NCBI RefSeq assembly: GCF_900143005.1
Contig: NZ_FRCS01000001.1
Span: forward strand, 310,001 to 374,000
DNA from: Cryptosporangium aurantiacum
GTDB lineage: Bacteria > Actinomycetota > Actinomycetes > Mycobacteriales > Cryptosporangiaceae
Reading direction: 5' to 3'
Length of the DNA: 64,000 nucleotides
In this document: piece by piece, positions 8,574 through 18,400 of the stretch
Numbering within the stretch: the stretch's first letter is position 1
Layout of the letters: every line of letters starts with the position of its first letter
Position numbers and translations under genes: made by a program
Notes under the pieces: generated by a model
Seen by the model: only the letters and a program-made list of their open reading frames with translations
Database searches by the model: none
What the model was told of the DNA's origin: nothing

Positions 8574-8717
8574 GTCCTGCAATCACCTCCGAGGTCGCCC
8601 GAGGTGGCCGGAGAAGGCAGGATGACGCCGCGGGCAGATGTCGATGCCTGGTCTCCCGCGTACGTCCGTGCCGGGCAGCAGACCTGACCGTCGGAGCTAT
8701 CAGACCGGAGCAGTGCC

Positions 8718-9212
8718 GTGGATCCTCTCGACCGAATCGACGAGATCAGCGCGTTCGTGGAGTCGGCGCGCTCGATGCCGATGTCGTCGAACGCGATCGT
8801 GAACCGTAACGAGCTGCTCGCGATGCTCGACGAGTTGCGGGCCGACCTGCCCACCGAGATCCGCCGTGCGCAGGCGCTGCTCGACGAGCGGGACAAGGTG
8901 ATCGCGGCCGGCCAGCGGGAGGCCGACCGGATCATCGGCGAGGGTGAGGTCGAGCACTCCCGGCTGGTGTCGGTGGCGGAGGTCACGGTCTCGGCCGAAC
9001 ACGAGGCCGCGCGGATCGTCGGAGAGGCGCGGGCCGAGGCTCAGCGCCTGCGTGACGAGGTGGAGGAGTACGTCGACACGACGCTCGCCAACTTCGAGCA
9101 GATGCTGAACCGGACGCTGGCCACGGTCGAGCGAGGCCGCGACAAGATGCGCGCGCTCTCCGAGATCGGCGGCTTCGACGCCGCCCCCGAAGAACGCCCG
9201 TTGCCGTTCTGA
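8718..9212 (+). CDS. DivIVA-like coiled-coil protein of unknown function
   Basis: The 164-residue protein is almost entirely helical, with a long charged coiled coil from about residue 40 to 150 rich in Glu, Arg and Ala (for example AARIVGEARAEAQRLRDEVE). Such proteins, annotated as DivIVA- or ATP-synthase-b-like, commonly sit between coaD and DUF177/rpmF in actinobacteria. A role near the cell pole or envelope is plausible but not shown. There is no transmembrane helix. GTG 8718 has GGAG at 8707-8710. Confidence 0.7.
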   Translation: MDPLDRIDEISAFVESARSMPMSSNAIVNRNELLAMLDELRADLPTEIRRAQALLDERDKVIAAGQREADRIIGEGEVEHSRLVSVAEVTVSAEHEAARIVGEARAEAQRLRDEVEEYVDTTLANFEQMLNRTLATVERGRDKMRALSEIGGFDAAPEERPLPF

Positions 9213-9274
9213 GGGCGGGCTCCACGTCAGAACGAAGGCAGTACGCTTGTACTTCGGTCCGGGTCCGGGCCGAA

Positions 9275-9304
9275 TCGACTATGGCCGTCGTGCTCAGGTA
9301 GAGT
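9275..9304 (+). promoter_or_regulatory. Candidate promoter of the DUF177-rpmF operon
   Basis: TCGACT (9275-9280) and TAGAGT (9299-9304) are separated by 18 bases and resemble -35/-10 elements of the main actinobacterial sigma factor. They lie 34 bases before the DUF177 start. Confidence 0.4.
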
Positions 9305-9338
9305 TTCCCGACGGCCTCACCAGCGCCGAGAGATCATC

Positions 9339-9953
9339 ATGCCCGAGAACAGGAAGACGCAGGAGCGCCTCGACCCCCGGAACCCCCTCGTGTTCGATGC
9401 ACGCGAGGTCGGTCGCCGTCCAGGGTCGATGAAGCGCCTACGCCGCCCCGTCCCCGTGCCGGAGGACCTCGCGCTGGAACTGGTCCGGGTCCCGGCAGGG
9501 GCCACGCTCGACCTCGACGTCCGGCTCGAGTCGGTGCTGGAAGGCGTTCTCGTCTCCACCACCGTCACGGTGCCGGTCGAGGGTGAGTGCGGTCGCTGCC
9601 TCGAACCGTTCCAGGACAGCGTCGCCGTGGACATCCAGGAGCTGTACGCCTACCCGGACAGCCAGACGGACGACACGACCGACGCGTACGAGGTCGGCCG
9701 GTTGCAGGGAGATTTTCTCGACCTGGAGCCGGCGCTGCGGGACGCGGTGGTGCTCGCACTGCCGACCAACCCGCTGTGCCGCGACGACTGTCCCGGGATG
9801 TGCCCCGACTGCGGGGTGCACTGGGACGATCTGCCGCCCGAGCACTCGCACGACGTAGCCGACCCCCGGTGGGCCGCACTGCAGTCGCTGCGAGAGCCGA
9901 CGGCGGAGTCGACGGACGCCAACGGCGCCCACCGCGGCAGCCAGCCGAACTGA
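9339..9953 (+). CDS. DUF177/YceD family protein
   Basis: This 204-residue member of the YceD (DUF177) family precedes rpmF, as in most bacteria. YceD has been linked to 23S rRNA accumulation and ribosome biogenesis, but the mechanism is unsettled. The sequence shows ECGRC in the core and a second cysteine group, CRDDCPGMCPDCG, consistent with a bound zinc. The first 30 residues are basic and probably flexible. It is likely cotranscribed with rpmF, 55 bases downstream. Confidence 0.88.
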   Translation: MPENRKTQERLDPRNPLVFDAREVGRRPGSMKRLRRPVPVPEDLALELVRVPAGATLDLDVRLESVLEGVLVSTTVTVPVEGECGRCLEPFQDSVAVDIQELYAYPDSQTDDTTDAYEVGRLQGDFLDLEPALRDAVVLALPTNPLCRDDCPGMCPDCGVHWDDLPPEHSHDVADPRWAALQSLREPTAESTDANGAHRGSQPN

Positions 9954-10008
9954 ACGACCGTCGGCCCCGTTCGGGGCTGCACGACCATAGAAATCAGGAG
10001 CTAGAGCC

Positions 10009-10182
10009 GTGGCCGTACCGAAGCGGAAGATGTCGCGCAGCAACACCCGCTCGCGCCGCGCCCAGTGGAAGACCACCGTGGTGAACACGCAGCCGTGTGA
10101 CCGTTGCCGGTCGCCGAAGCTGCCGCACACGGCGTGCTCGAACTGCGGCACCTACAACGGCCGTCAGGTCGTCGCGGTCTGA
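10009..10182 (+). CDS. rpmF: 50S ribosomal protein L32
   Basis: The 57-residue L32 starts [19 protein letters not shown] after its GTG, the standard opening of the family, and has zinc cysteines at 30 and 33 (PCDRC) and at 43 and 46 (CSNC). AGGAG at 9996-10000 fixes the GTG at 10009. It lies between DUF177 and plsX, the usual order. Confidence 0.97.
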   Translation: MAVPKRKMSRSNTRSRRAQWKTTVVNTQPCDRCRSPKLPHTACSNCGTYNGRQVVAV

Positions 10183-10250
10183 GCCCGAGGAGACCTCGGC
10201 CCGGTGATCCGGCGCGCGACCACGCCACGGCGTCCAGCAACGCCACGGTG

Positions 10251-11336
10251 ATGGTCGCGCGTTCGGTTCGGGTCGCGTTGGACCTGCTCGGTGGCGACCG
10301 CGCGCCGGACGTGGTCGTCGACGGGGCGCTCGCCGCCCTCGCTGAGGACCCGCACCTGCACCTGGTCCTCGCCGGCCCGTCCGACCTGCGACCACGCTGG
10401 GACGCGGTCGCCGACCGGATCACGCTGCTCCCCACCGACGAGGGCGTCGGGATGGCGGACGCGCCGGTCCGGGCGGTCCGTGGCCGCCGGACCTCGGTGC
10501 GGCTGGCCGTCGAAGCGGTCCGAAACGGCGCCGCGGATGCCGTCGTCAGCGTCGGTCCGACCGGCGCCGCCGTTGCCGCCGCGGTCACCGAACTGGGCAA
10601 GCTCCCCGGCTACCGCCGTCCGGTACTCGCGGCGCTGCTGCCCGCCGCCGCGCACCCGGTGGTGCTGGTGGACGTCGGTGCGCACGCCGGGGCCTCCGAC
10701 GCCGATCTGGTCCGGCACGGACGCCTGGGCTCGGCGTACGCGCGAGCCGTCCTCGGCCTCGACCTGCCCCGCGTGGGTCTGCTGTCGGTCGGCACCGAAC
10801 CGGGCAAGGGCGACCCGCTCCGCAAGAAGGCCGATCGTGGGCTGGCCGGGAGCGGACTGCACTACATCGGTCTCGTCGAGGGGTACGACGTCCCGCTCGG
10901 CGGTCGCGCCGACGTGGTGGTCACCGACGGGTTCACCGGCAACGTGGTGCTGAAGACGCTGGAGGGCTCGTTGGCGCTCGCGGCGTCCAACGGCACGGCG
11001 TCCAACGGCACGGCGTCCAACGGCACGGCGTCCAACGGCACGGCGGAGGCCACCGGGCCGGGCTCGCGCCGGGCTGCCACGCTGCTCGGCGTCGCCGGAA
11101 CCGTCGTCATCGGCCACGGCGCTGCCGGACCCGCGGACGTGGCCGACTGCGTCGCGCTGGCAGCATCAGCGGTCCGCGACAACTACCTGCTCCACCTCCG
11201 TGCGGCCCTGGACAACCCCCAACCACCGTCCGAGACCGCACCACCGCACGCCGGTCCGGACGAGCAGCACCGGTCGGCAGTCCGACCGCAGACCCGCCCG
11301 CAGGCACGGATGACCGCCGCACCGGCGGCGACCTGA
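10251..11336 (+). CDS. plsX: Phosphate acyltransferase PlsX (divergent, with an internal repeat)
   Basis: PlsX converts acyl-ACP to acyl-phosphate for phospholipid synthesis. The 361-residue product keeps the family landmarks: [18 protein letters not shown] near the start, [53 protein letters not shown] and [18 protein letters not shown]. Two departures are clear: SVGPTGA replaces the common SAGNTGA, and four tandem ASNGT units follow the LKTLEG motif. A Pro/Thr-rich tail extends the C-terminus. The start is ATG 10251 (or GTG 10248); no strong ribosome site is seen. rnc follows after 14 bases. Confidence 0.87.
   Translation: MVARSVRVALDLLGGDRAPDVVVDGALAALAEDPHLHLVLAGPSDLRPRWDAVADRITLLPTDEGVGMADAPVRAVRGRRTSVRLAVEAVRNGAADAVVSVGPTGAAVAAAVTELGKLPGYRRPVLAALLPAAAHPVVLVDVGAHAGASDADLVRHGRLGSAYARAVLGLDLPRVGLLSVGTEPGKGDPLRKKADRGLAGSGLHYIGLVEGYDVPLGGRADVVVTDGFTGNVVLKTLEGSLALAASNGTASNGTASNGTASNGTAEATGPGSRRAATLLGVAGTVVIGHGAAGPADVADCVALAASAVRDNYLLHLRAALDNPQPPSETAPPHAGPDEQHRSAVRPQTRPQARMTAAPAAT
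10983..11042 (+). repeat. 15-base tandem repeat, 4 copies, inside plsX
   Basis: Four identical copies of GCGTCCAACGGCACG encode (Ala-Ser-Asn-Gly-Thr)4 without breaking the frame. The exact identity of the copies suggests a recent expansion. Confidence 0.95.
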
Positions 11337-11350
11337 GAGAAGGCACGGCG

Positions 11351-12175
11351 ATGAGGGAGCGACCCCCCGCAGCGCTGCTGGAGGAAGCGATCGGCGTCGA
11401 TCTGGGCGCGGATCTGCTCGAACGCGCGCTGACGCACCGGTCGTACGCGTACGAGAACGGCGGGCTGCCGACGAACGAGCGGCTGGAGTTCCTCGGGGAC
11501 GCCGTCCTCGGCCTGGTCATCACGTCGTCGCTGTACCTGAGTTACCCCGATCTGCCCGAGGGCCAGCTGGCCAAGCTCCGCGCGTCGGTGGTGAACATGC
11601 GCGCGCTGGCCGGTGTGGCGCGCGACCTCGGCCCCGGCGGTCTCGGTGCCCACCTGCTGCTCGGTAAGGGCGAGGAGGCGACCGGAGGCCGCAACAAGGC
11701 CAGCATCCTCGCCGACACGCTCGAGGCGCTGCTCGGTTCGGTCTACCTGGAGCACGGTCTGGAGACCGCGTCCAAGGTCATCCACCGGCTGTTCGACGAT
11801 CTGATGGCGGACGTCGCCCAGCGCGGCGCCGGTCTGGACTGGAAGACCAGCCTCCAGGAGCTGACCGCGAGCAACGCGTTCGGTGTGCCCGAGTACCGGG
11901 TCACCGAGGCCGGCCCCGACCACGCCAAGACGTTCACGGCCACCGCGGTCGTCGGTGGCGAGGAGCTGGGCAGCGGCGAGGGCCGCAGCAAGAAGGAAGC
12001 CGAGCAGAAGGCGGCCGAGCTCGCCTGGCGCACGCTGCGGAACCGCATCGACTCGCGCGCCGGTACGACGCCGGGCGTCGCGCCTGCGGAGAGCGCGGTC
12101 ACGCCGTCAGTGGCCGACGGCGAGCCGGACCCCGGCGACGGCCCCACCGCTCCCGACACCGACACCGCCGGCTGA
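11351..12175 (+). CDS. rnc: Ribonuclease III
   Basis: RNase III cleaves double-stranded RNA, including rRNA precursors. The 274-residue protein has the signature [11 protein letters not shown] (42-52) with catalytic E46 and D50, the second acidic pair D122 and E125 in [14 protein letters not shown], and a C-terminal double-stranded RNA-binding domain (about 163-232) ending [17 protein letters not shown] 40-residue disordered tail follows. The gene lies between plsX and mutM, a conserved arrangement. Confidence 0.97.
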   Translation: MRERPPAALLEEAIGVDLGADLLERALTHRSYAYENGGLPTNERLEFLGDAVLGLVITSSLYLSYPDLPEGQLAKLRASVVNMRALAGVARDLGPGGLGAHLLLGKGEEATGGRNKASILADTLEALLGSVYLEHGLETASKVIHRLFDDLMADVAQRGAGLDWKTSLQELTASNAFGVPEYRVTEAGPDHAKTFTATAVVGGEELGSGEGRSKKEAEQKAAELAWRTLRNRIDSRAGTTPGVAPAESAVTPSVADGEPDPGDGPTAPDTDTAG

Positions 12176-12179
12176 CCGG

Positions 12180-13052
12180 ATGCCCGAACTTCCCGAGGTC
12201 GAGGTCGTCCGCCGTGGCCTCGACCGCTGGATCCTCGGTCGCCCGATCGAAGCCGTCGAGGTCTACAACCCGCGGGCGATCCGCAGGCACACGGCCGGTC
12301 CGCTGCACTTCGCCGAGGTCCTGATCGGTCGGACGCTGCTCGCCGCCCACCGGCGCGGCAAGTACCTCTGGCTGCCGACCGACGGTGGTGACGCCCTGGT
12401 GGGCCATCTCGGGATGAGCGGCCAGCTGCTGGTGCAGCCGCCGGACGCGCCGGACGAGACCCATCTGCGGGTCCGGATCCGGTTCGCGTCGGACGAGAGC
12501 GAGCTGCGCTTCGTCGACCAGCGGACGTTCGGCGGGCTGTCGGTGGAGCCGTTGCCCGCGCCGGGCGCCGATCGGGAGAACGTCCCGCCGAGCATCGGGC
12601 ACATCGCGAGGGACCCGCTCGACCCGAACTTCGACCCGGACGCGTTCGCGACCGCCCTGCGGCGTAAGCGCACCGGCGTCAAACGGGCGTTGTTGGACCA
12701 GACGTTGATCTCCGGCGTCGGGAACATCTACGCGGACGAGGCGCTCTGGCGTGCGCAGCTGCACTACGCCCGGCCCACCGAGGCGCTGACCGGGCCGCAG
12801 ATCCGCCGCCTGCTCGACGGTGTCCGCGCCGTGATGGAGGAGGCACTGGAGCAGGGCGGAACGTCGTTCGACGCGCTCTACGTCAACGTGAACGGGGAGA
12901 GCGGGTACTTCGAGCGGGCCCTGGCCGCCTACGGGCGCGCCGACCAGGCGTGTCCCCGCTGCGGGACGCCGATCCGTCGCGACGCGTTCATGAATCGGTC
13001 GTCGTACAGCTGCCCGAAATGCCAGCCGAGGCCTCGCCGGGCGCGCTGGTAA
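12180..13052 (+). CDS. mutM: Formamidopyrimidine-DNA glycosylase
   Basis: MutM (Fpg) removes oxidised purines such as 8-oxoguanine and nicks the abasic site. The 290-residue product begins MPELPEVE, where the mature N-terminal proline is the nucleophile, and contains the helix-two-turn-helix segment [14 protein letters not shown] and a C-terminal zinc finger with cysteine pairs CPRC and CPKC. It starts four bases after the rnc stop and is surely cotranscribed with it. Confidence 0.97.
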   Translation: MPELPEVEVVRRGLDRWILGRPIEAVEVYNPRAIRRHTAGPLHFAEVLIGRTLLAAHRRGKYLWLPTDGGDALVGHLGMSGQLLVQPPDAPDETHLRVRIRFASDESELRFVDQRTFGGLSVEPLPAPGADRENVPPSIGHIARDPLDPNFDPDAFATALRRKRTGVKRALLDQTLISGVGNIYADEALWRAQLHYARPTEALTGPQIRRLLDGVRAVMEEALEQGGTSFDALYVNVNGESGYFERALAAYGRADQACPRCGTPIRRDAFMNRSSYSCPKCQPRPRRARW

Positions 13053-13119
13053 CGCGGGGTTAATGCCCCGTTTTGTGGTTACATCACATCCTGATGCCAA
13101 CTCGCACGGGGGGCGCGGG

Positions 13120-13494
13120 ATGAGCACGATCCTGGTCGCGGACGACGACCGCGACATCCTCGATCTGGTGGCGTTCAAGCTCAGCGCCGCCGGACACGAG
13201 CTGATCACCGCCACCGACGGGGCGTCGGCGCTCACCGAGGCGCGTCGCGCGGTGCCGGACATCGTCGTGCTGGACGTCGCGATGCCGGGCATGTCGGGAC
13301 TGGACGTCTGCCGCGAGCTGCGGGCCGACGCGATCACCACCGCGATCCCGGTCATCCTGCTGACCGCCCGCGGGCAGGAATCCGACGTCGAGGCCGGCTT
13401 CAACGTCGGCGCCGACGACTACATCGTCAAACCGTTCAGCCCCCGAGAACTCCAAAGCCGCGTAACCGCCCTACTAAGCCGGGCGCGAACCTGA
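13120..13494 (+). CDS. Single-domain response regulator (receiver only)
   Basis: The 124-residue protein is one receiver domain with no output domain. The acidic triad D8-D10, phosphoacceptor D52 (VVLDVAMPG), LLTAR and the conserved lysine in YIVKPF are all present, so phosphorylation should work. No histidine kinase is nearby, so its partner is unknown. I start it at ATG 13120; a frame extension to 13063 adds a non-conserved leader. It converges on the CAP-domain gene. Confidence 0.85.
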   Translation: MSTILVADDDRDILDLVAFKLSAAGHELITATDGASALTEARRAVPDIVVLDVAMPGMSGLDVCRELRADAITTAIPVILLTARGQESDVEAGFNVGADDYIVKPFSPRELQSRVTALLSRART

Positions 13495-13498
13495 CCGT

Positions 13499-13515
13499 GG
13501 TCCCCGCAGGGGGCC
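13499..13515. terminator. Weak hairpin between the response regulator and the CAP gene
   Basis: A 7-pair stem (one G-T pair) with a 3-base loop lies in the 26-base gap between two converging genes. There is no T tract, so its strength as a terminator is uncertain. Confidence 0.3.
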
Positions 13516-13520
13516 GCCCA

Positions 13521-14363
13521 CTACTCGGCGCCGAACATTTGGGTCCAGTAGGGGGTTCCGGCGGGGTTGGTCGCTACGCCGACGCCGATCGCCTTCGACC
13601 CGCAGTTGAGGATGTTCACGCGGTGGCCCTCGCTGTTCATCCACGCGTCCATCACCGCGTCGGCGTCCCGCTGGCCCAGCGCGATGTTCTCGCCGGTCGG
13701 CACCTCGTAGCCGGCTTCCTTGGCCCGGTCCCACGGCGAGACGCCGTCCGGCGTCATGTGCGAGAAGTAGTCGCGGGCAACCATGTCCTCGCTGTGCTCC
13801 AGCGCGGCCGCCGCCAGGCGGGCGTCGGCGTGCACCGGCTCGCACCCGGCCTGGGCGCGGGCGACGTTGACCAGCTCGATCACCCGGTCGCTCTCGCTCG
13901 CTGGGCCGGCCAGCGCGGTGGAGGGCTCGTCCGGGCTCGCCTCGGACGCGGGCGCCGACGATCCGGCGCTGCTCGGCGACGCCGCAGCAGTCGCCGACGG
14001 CGTGGGGGAGCCGGACGTCTTCGGAGCCGCCGCCTCCGGGCGGCGTGCCCGGCTCGCGGTGTCGTCCTCGGAGGTCGACGGGTCAGTGCTGGCCGCGTCG
14101 ACGGGCTCGCTCGCCGGTGCGTCCACCGAGACCGGGGCGCCACTGGCGGTTTCCAACGTGTCAGCACCGGCGCGCCCGAGGTACCACGGGATCCACGCGC
14201 CGACGACGATCGCGGCCAGCACGACGAGCGCCAGGACGCTGCGGGTGCTGAAGCCGGCGCGGTCGCGCGCTGCGCCGCGTCCCCCGGCGGAACGCCAGGG
14301 GGTGGGGCCGACCTTGTCGGCCCGCCGGTGGCGGGGTCGGTAACTGCTCCGTTGGTGCTCCAT
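13521..14363 (-). CDS. Membrane-anchored CAP/SCP-domain protein
   Basis: The 280-residue protein has a short basic cytoplasmic N-terminus, one transmembrane helix ([20 protein letters not shown]), an Ala/Ser/Pro-rich linker and a C-terminal CAP (CRISP/PR-1/SCP) domain of about 120 residues with [22 protein letters not shown] and the C-terminal GVGVATN. It should face outside the membrane. Bacterial CAP proteins have no single agreed function. ATG 14363 is chosen as the start; an extension to 14486 would overlap the divergent acylphosphatase region. Confidence 0.83.
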   Translation of the reverse strand: MEHQRSSYRPRHRRADKVGPTPWRSAGGRGAARDRAGFSTRSVLALVVLAAIVVGAWIPWYLGRAGADTLETASGAPVSVDAPASEPVDAASTDPSTSEDDTASRARRPEAAAPKTSGSPTPSATAAASPSSAGSSAPASEASPDEPSTALAGPASESDRVIELVNVARAQAGCEPVHADARLAAAALEHSEDMVARDYFSHMTPDGVSPWDRAKEAGYEVPTGENIALGQRDADAVMDAWMNSEGHRVNILNCGSKAIGVGVATNPAGTPYWTQMFGAE

Positions 14364-14440
14364 CGGCGGCGAGCCTAGGAACGGCTGCTGGCGACGCACC
14401 AGGCCCACGTCGCAACCACAAGGTCGGTTTAATGCGCGGT

Positions 14441-14446
14441 TAGAGT
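14441..14446 (+). promoter_or_regulatory. Candidate -10 (TAGAGT) before the acylphosphatase gene
   Basis: TAGAGT lies eight bases before GTG 14455, the position expected for a leaderless transcript. No clear -35 is visible. Confidence 0.35.
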
Positions 14447-14454
14447 TGGCCTCC

Positions 14455-14814
14455 GTGAGCACTCCCGCAGACCCGGGTCGAACCACCGATGGTGGTGTAC
14501 CGGGTCAAGCGCCTCGTCACCCCGGAGACGAGCCGGACGGGCAGCCGGTTCGACTGACCGCGTGGGTTCGTGGCCGGGTGCAGGGAGTCGGCTTCCGATG
14601 GTGGACGCGGAGCCGCGCGCTGGAGCTCGGACTCGTCGGTTGGGCCCGAAACGCGGCCGACGGACGGGTCGAAGTTGTCGCCGAGGGGCCCCGAACCGAC
14701 TGCGAGGCGCTCCTGGAACTCCTTCGCGGCGGCGCAACGCCGGGTCGCGTGGATCTTGTTGTCGAGCGATTCACTCCACCTAAGGGTGGACTGTCGGGTT
14801 TTTTCGAGCGCTGA
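14455..14814 (+). CDS. Acylphosphatase
   Basis: The 119-residue protein hydrolyses acyl phosphates. The core has [15 protein letters not shown], whose glycine-rich loop and arginine bind phosphate, and [20 protein letters not shown], which holds the catalytic asparagine. About 35 N-terminal residues are extra and look disordered. An acylphosphatase gene upstream of smc is a common actinobacterial arrangement. The start is GTG 14455 because a TTG at 14446 overlaps a -10-like element. Confidence 0.88.
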   Translation: MSTPADPGRTTDGGVPGQAPRHPGDEPDGQPVRLTAWVRGRVQGVGFRWWTRSRALELGLVGWARNAADGRVEVVAEGPRTDCEALLELLRGGATPGRVDLVVERFTPPKGGLSGFFER

Positions 14815-15035
14815 CACGGGTATGGCCGAATGTGGCGGAGGCCATCCCCACGCCTGGCGTGACCTAGGACGCGCGACCCCGTAAGCTGTTTGCGGACCAT
14901 TTCAGTGGACTGCGTGATCAGGGGTTGACCGCCGCCCTACACGTACCGGCCCGGGATCGCCCACAGGGTCGGTGCCTCTGCGCGTCCACGGGTCACCATA
15001 AACACGGCGTTCGAACGCCCATACGAGGAGACACC

Positions 15036-15239
15036 ATGGCGAAGGCCCTCTTCGGCCATATCGGCAATGTTGCCGACGGCCGACTGCGCGACGAGGTAGT
15101 GCGGCTGCGCGGGACGGTACGGACGTTGGAGTTCGAGGTGGCTCGACTCCGCGCCGAGAACGACCGGCTCGCTGCCGAGCTTTCCGACCGCGATTCGGAG
15201 CTGAGCCGGGTGGCTGAGCTGGAGCACCAGCCCGTCTGA
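15036..15239 (+). CDS. Short coiled-coil protein upstream of smc
   Basis: The 67-residue product begins MAKALFGHIG and then forms an uninterrupted amphipathic helix with heptad-spaced leucines and valines (VVRLRGTVRTLEFEVARLRA and on). AGGAG six bases before ATG 15036 supports translation. Similar short coiled-coil ORFs lie beside smc in other actinobacteria as far as I recall, but I know of no assigned role. The 221 bases before it hold only a TAAGCT -10-like element near 14882. Confidence 0.72.
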   Translation: MAKALFGHIGNVADGRLRDEVVRLRGTVRTLEFEVARLRAENDRLAAELSDRDSELSRVAELEHQPV

Positions 15240-15497
15240 CCCCGACCGATCCGGGTGGCGTACGGCGACCGACCGCCCGGAGAAACGGTCAGCGAGGGCT
15301 GCGCTGGTCTTCAGCCCGACCGATCCGGCACAGGTAGTTGGGCACCGCGTAGGGCCGCCGCACCGGCCCGCCCCGACACGAACCCGTCTGCGCAGATTGC
15401 CGCTGGTGGGGAAGGTATGGTCAGCAAAAGCCTTCCCCCACCCGCGCCTCAACGCTGAGCACCGGCCGCGCGGAGAACCCCACCCAGCCGGAGAGTC

Positions 15498-18400
15498 GTG
15501 CACCTCAAAAGCCTCACGCTGAGGGGCTTCAAGTCCTTCGCCTCCTCGACGTCCCTGCGTTTCGAGCCGGGTATCACGTGTGTCGTGGGGCCGAACGGCT
15601 CGGGCAAGTCGAACGTCGTCGACGCGATCGCCTGGGTACTCGGTGAGCAGGGCGCGAAGGCCCTGCGTGGCGGCAAGATGGAAGACGTCATCTTCGCCGG
15701 CACCTCCGGTCGCGCGCCGCTCGGGCGCGCCGAGGTCACGCTGACGATCGACAACCACGATGGTGCGTTGCCGATCGAGTACGCCGAGGTGTCGATCACC
15801 CGGCGCCTGTTCCGTACCGGGGATTCCGAGTACGAGATCAACGGTGACTCCTGCCGTCTGCTCGACATTCAGGAGCTTCTCTCCGATTCCGGCATCGGCC
15901 GCGAGATGCACGTCATCGTCGGCCAGGGCCAGCTCGACAGCGTCCTGCAGTCGCGCCCGGAAGACCGTCGTGGGTTCATCGAGGAGGCCGCAGGCGTCCT
16001 CAAGCACCGCAAACGCAAGGAAAAGGCGCTGCGGAAGCTGGACGCGATGCAGGCGAACCTCACTCGCCTGACCGACCTCACCGCCGAACTGCGCCGCCAG
16101 CTCAAGCCACTCGGCCGGCAGGCCGAGGTGGCCCGCCGGGCCGCCGGTGTCCAGTCCGCACTGCGGGACGCGCGGCTCCGGCTGCTCGCCGACGACCTGG
16201 TGACGCTGCGGACCTCGCTGGAGCAGGACGTCGCCGACGAGGCCGCGGTGCGGGCACGGCGCGGGCAGGTCGACGCGGACCTGGAGGCCGACCGCGCTCG
16301 CGAGTCCGAGCTGGACGCCGCGATGGCAGCCGACGCCCCGGTGCTCGCCCGCGCGCAGGACACCTGGTACCGGCTGTCGGCGTTGCAGGAGCGTTTCCGC
16401 GGGCTGGCGCAGCTCGCCGACGAGCGTCTCCGGTACCTGTCGGCAGAGCCGGAGGACAGCCGCCCCACCCGGGACCCGGAGGCGCTCGAGCGCGAGGCCG
16501 CCGTCGTCCGCGGCCAGCACGAGGCGCTCACCGAGGCGCTCGAAGCCGACCAGGACCGCCTGGCCGAGGCGACCGAGGCGAGGGCCGAGTACGAGCGGCG
16601 CGCCTACGACGCCGAACGGGCCCACGTCGCCGCGATGAAGGCGGTCGCCGATCGCCGGGAGGGCCTGGCGCGGCTGACCGGTCAGGTCAACGCGCTGCGG
16701 ACGCGCGCGACCGCCGCCGAGGACGAGATCGCCCGGCTGTCGGCCTCGCTGAGCGAGGCGCACACCCGCGCCGACGAGGCACAGACCGAGTTGGACATGG
16801 CGCAGGAAGCCGCCGACGGCCTGGACGAGGGCGACATCGACCTGTTCGCCCGCCACGCCGCCGCCCGCGAGGAGCTCGAGGTCGCCGAGGCCCGGGTCCG
16901 CGAGCTCGTCCAGAGCGAGCGAGTTGCCGAGCGCGAGGCCTCGGAGTGGAAGGCCCGGCAGGAAGCGCTGGCACTCGGACTGTCCCGAAAGGATGGTGCG
17001 GGCGCTCTGCTGACCGCCGGTGACCAGGTTCCCGGCCTGCTCGGCGGCGTGTCCGGGCTGCTGAGCGTCGAAGCCGGGTACGAGGCCGCGCTCGCGGCGG
17101 CGCTCGGCGGGCTCGCCGACGCGGTCGCAGTGGCGTCCGTGGACAGTGCGGTCGACGCGATCGAGTGGTTGCGGTCGGCCGATGCCGGCCGGGCCACGCT
17201 GCTGGTGGCGGAGAACGCCCCCGGGGCCGACGGCCCCTGGCCCGTCCTGCCCGACGGCGCCCGGTGGGCGGTCGACCTGGTCAAGGTCGACGACGACCTG
17301 CGTCCCGCGGTCCGGCGCGCGCTGCACCAGGTCGCGTTCGTGCCTTCGGTGGACGCCGCCCGCACGCTGGTGTCCCGCGAACCGAGCATCCGTGCGATCA
17401 CGCCGGAGGGCGACGTCGTCGGTGCGGTCGAGGCGGCTGGCGGCGCCGCCAAGGCGCAGAGCACGCTGGAGATCCAGGCCGCAGTCGACGACGCCCGCGA
17501 CCACCGGGCCGAGGCCGAGCGGCGCGGCGAACGGTTGCGCGCCCAGCTGGACGCCGCCCGCGCGGAAGTGGACACCCGCAAGGAGACCGTGCGGGTGGTC
17601 GCCGCGGCGCAGAAGGAAGCCGAGGGAGCCCGCCACCAGGCGGCGAGGCGGATCGCCGAGCTGTCGGCCGCCGCCCGCTCGGTGCGCGGCGAGGCCGAGC
17701 GGCTGGCGCAGGGCAGGCAGCGCGCCGAGGAAGCGCGGGACAAGGACCTCGAGGGCCTGGCCGCCCTGGAGGAACGGCTGGTGGCGGCCGAAGAGACCCC
17801 GTTGGACGACGAGCCGTCGACCGACGAGCGGGACGAGTTCCAGGCGCTGGCGAGCCAGGCGCGGCAGAACGAGATGGAGGTGCGGCTGGCCGTCCGCACC
17901 GCCGAGGAACGGGTCCGGTCGCTGGCCGGCCGGGCGGAGTCGCTGGAACGGGCCGCGGCGTCGGAACGGGCTGCCAGGGCTCGCGCCGAGGCCGCCCGCG
18001 CCGCGCGGGCGCGGGGTGCTGCGGTGGCGCGGGCCGTCTCGTCCGGTGCCCGGACGGCGCTGGATCGCATTGAGATCTCCCTCGCCGCGGCGGCCGAGGA
18101 GCGCGACGCGGTGGCCGAGGCGCGGGTCGCCCGCGAGGCCGAGCTGACCGGTGTCCGGGCCCGGGTGCGCGAATTGGCCGCCGAGCTCGACCGGCTCACC
18201 GACGCGATGCACCGCGACGAGGTGGCCAGGGCCGAGCAGCGGATGCGGATCGAGCAGCTGGAAGCCAAGGCCGCCGACGACTTCGCGATCGACGTCGAGA
18301 CGCTGGCGAACGAGTACGGGCCGCAGATGCCGGTGCCGCCGACCCAGGCCGAGATCGCCGAGGCGGAGAAGAACGGCGAACCACCGCCGCCCGCGCTGCC

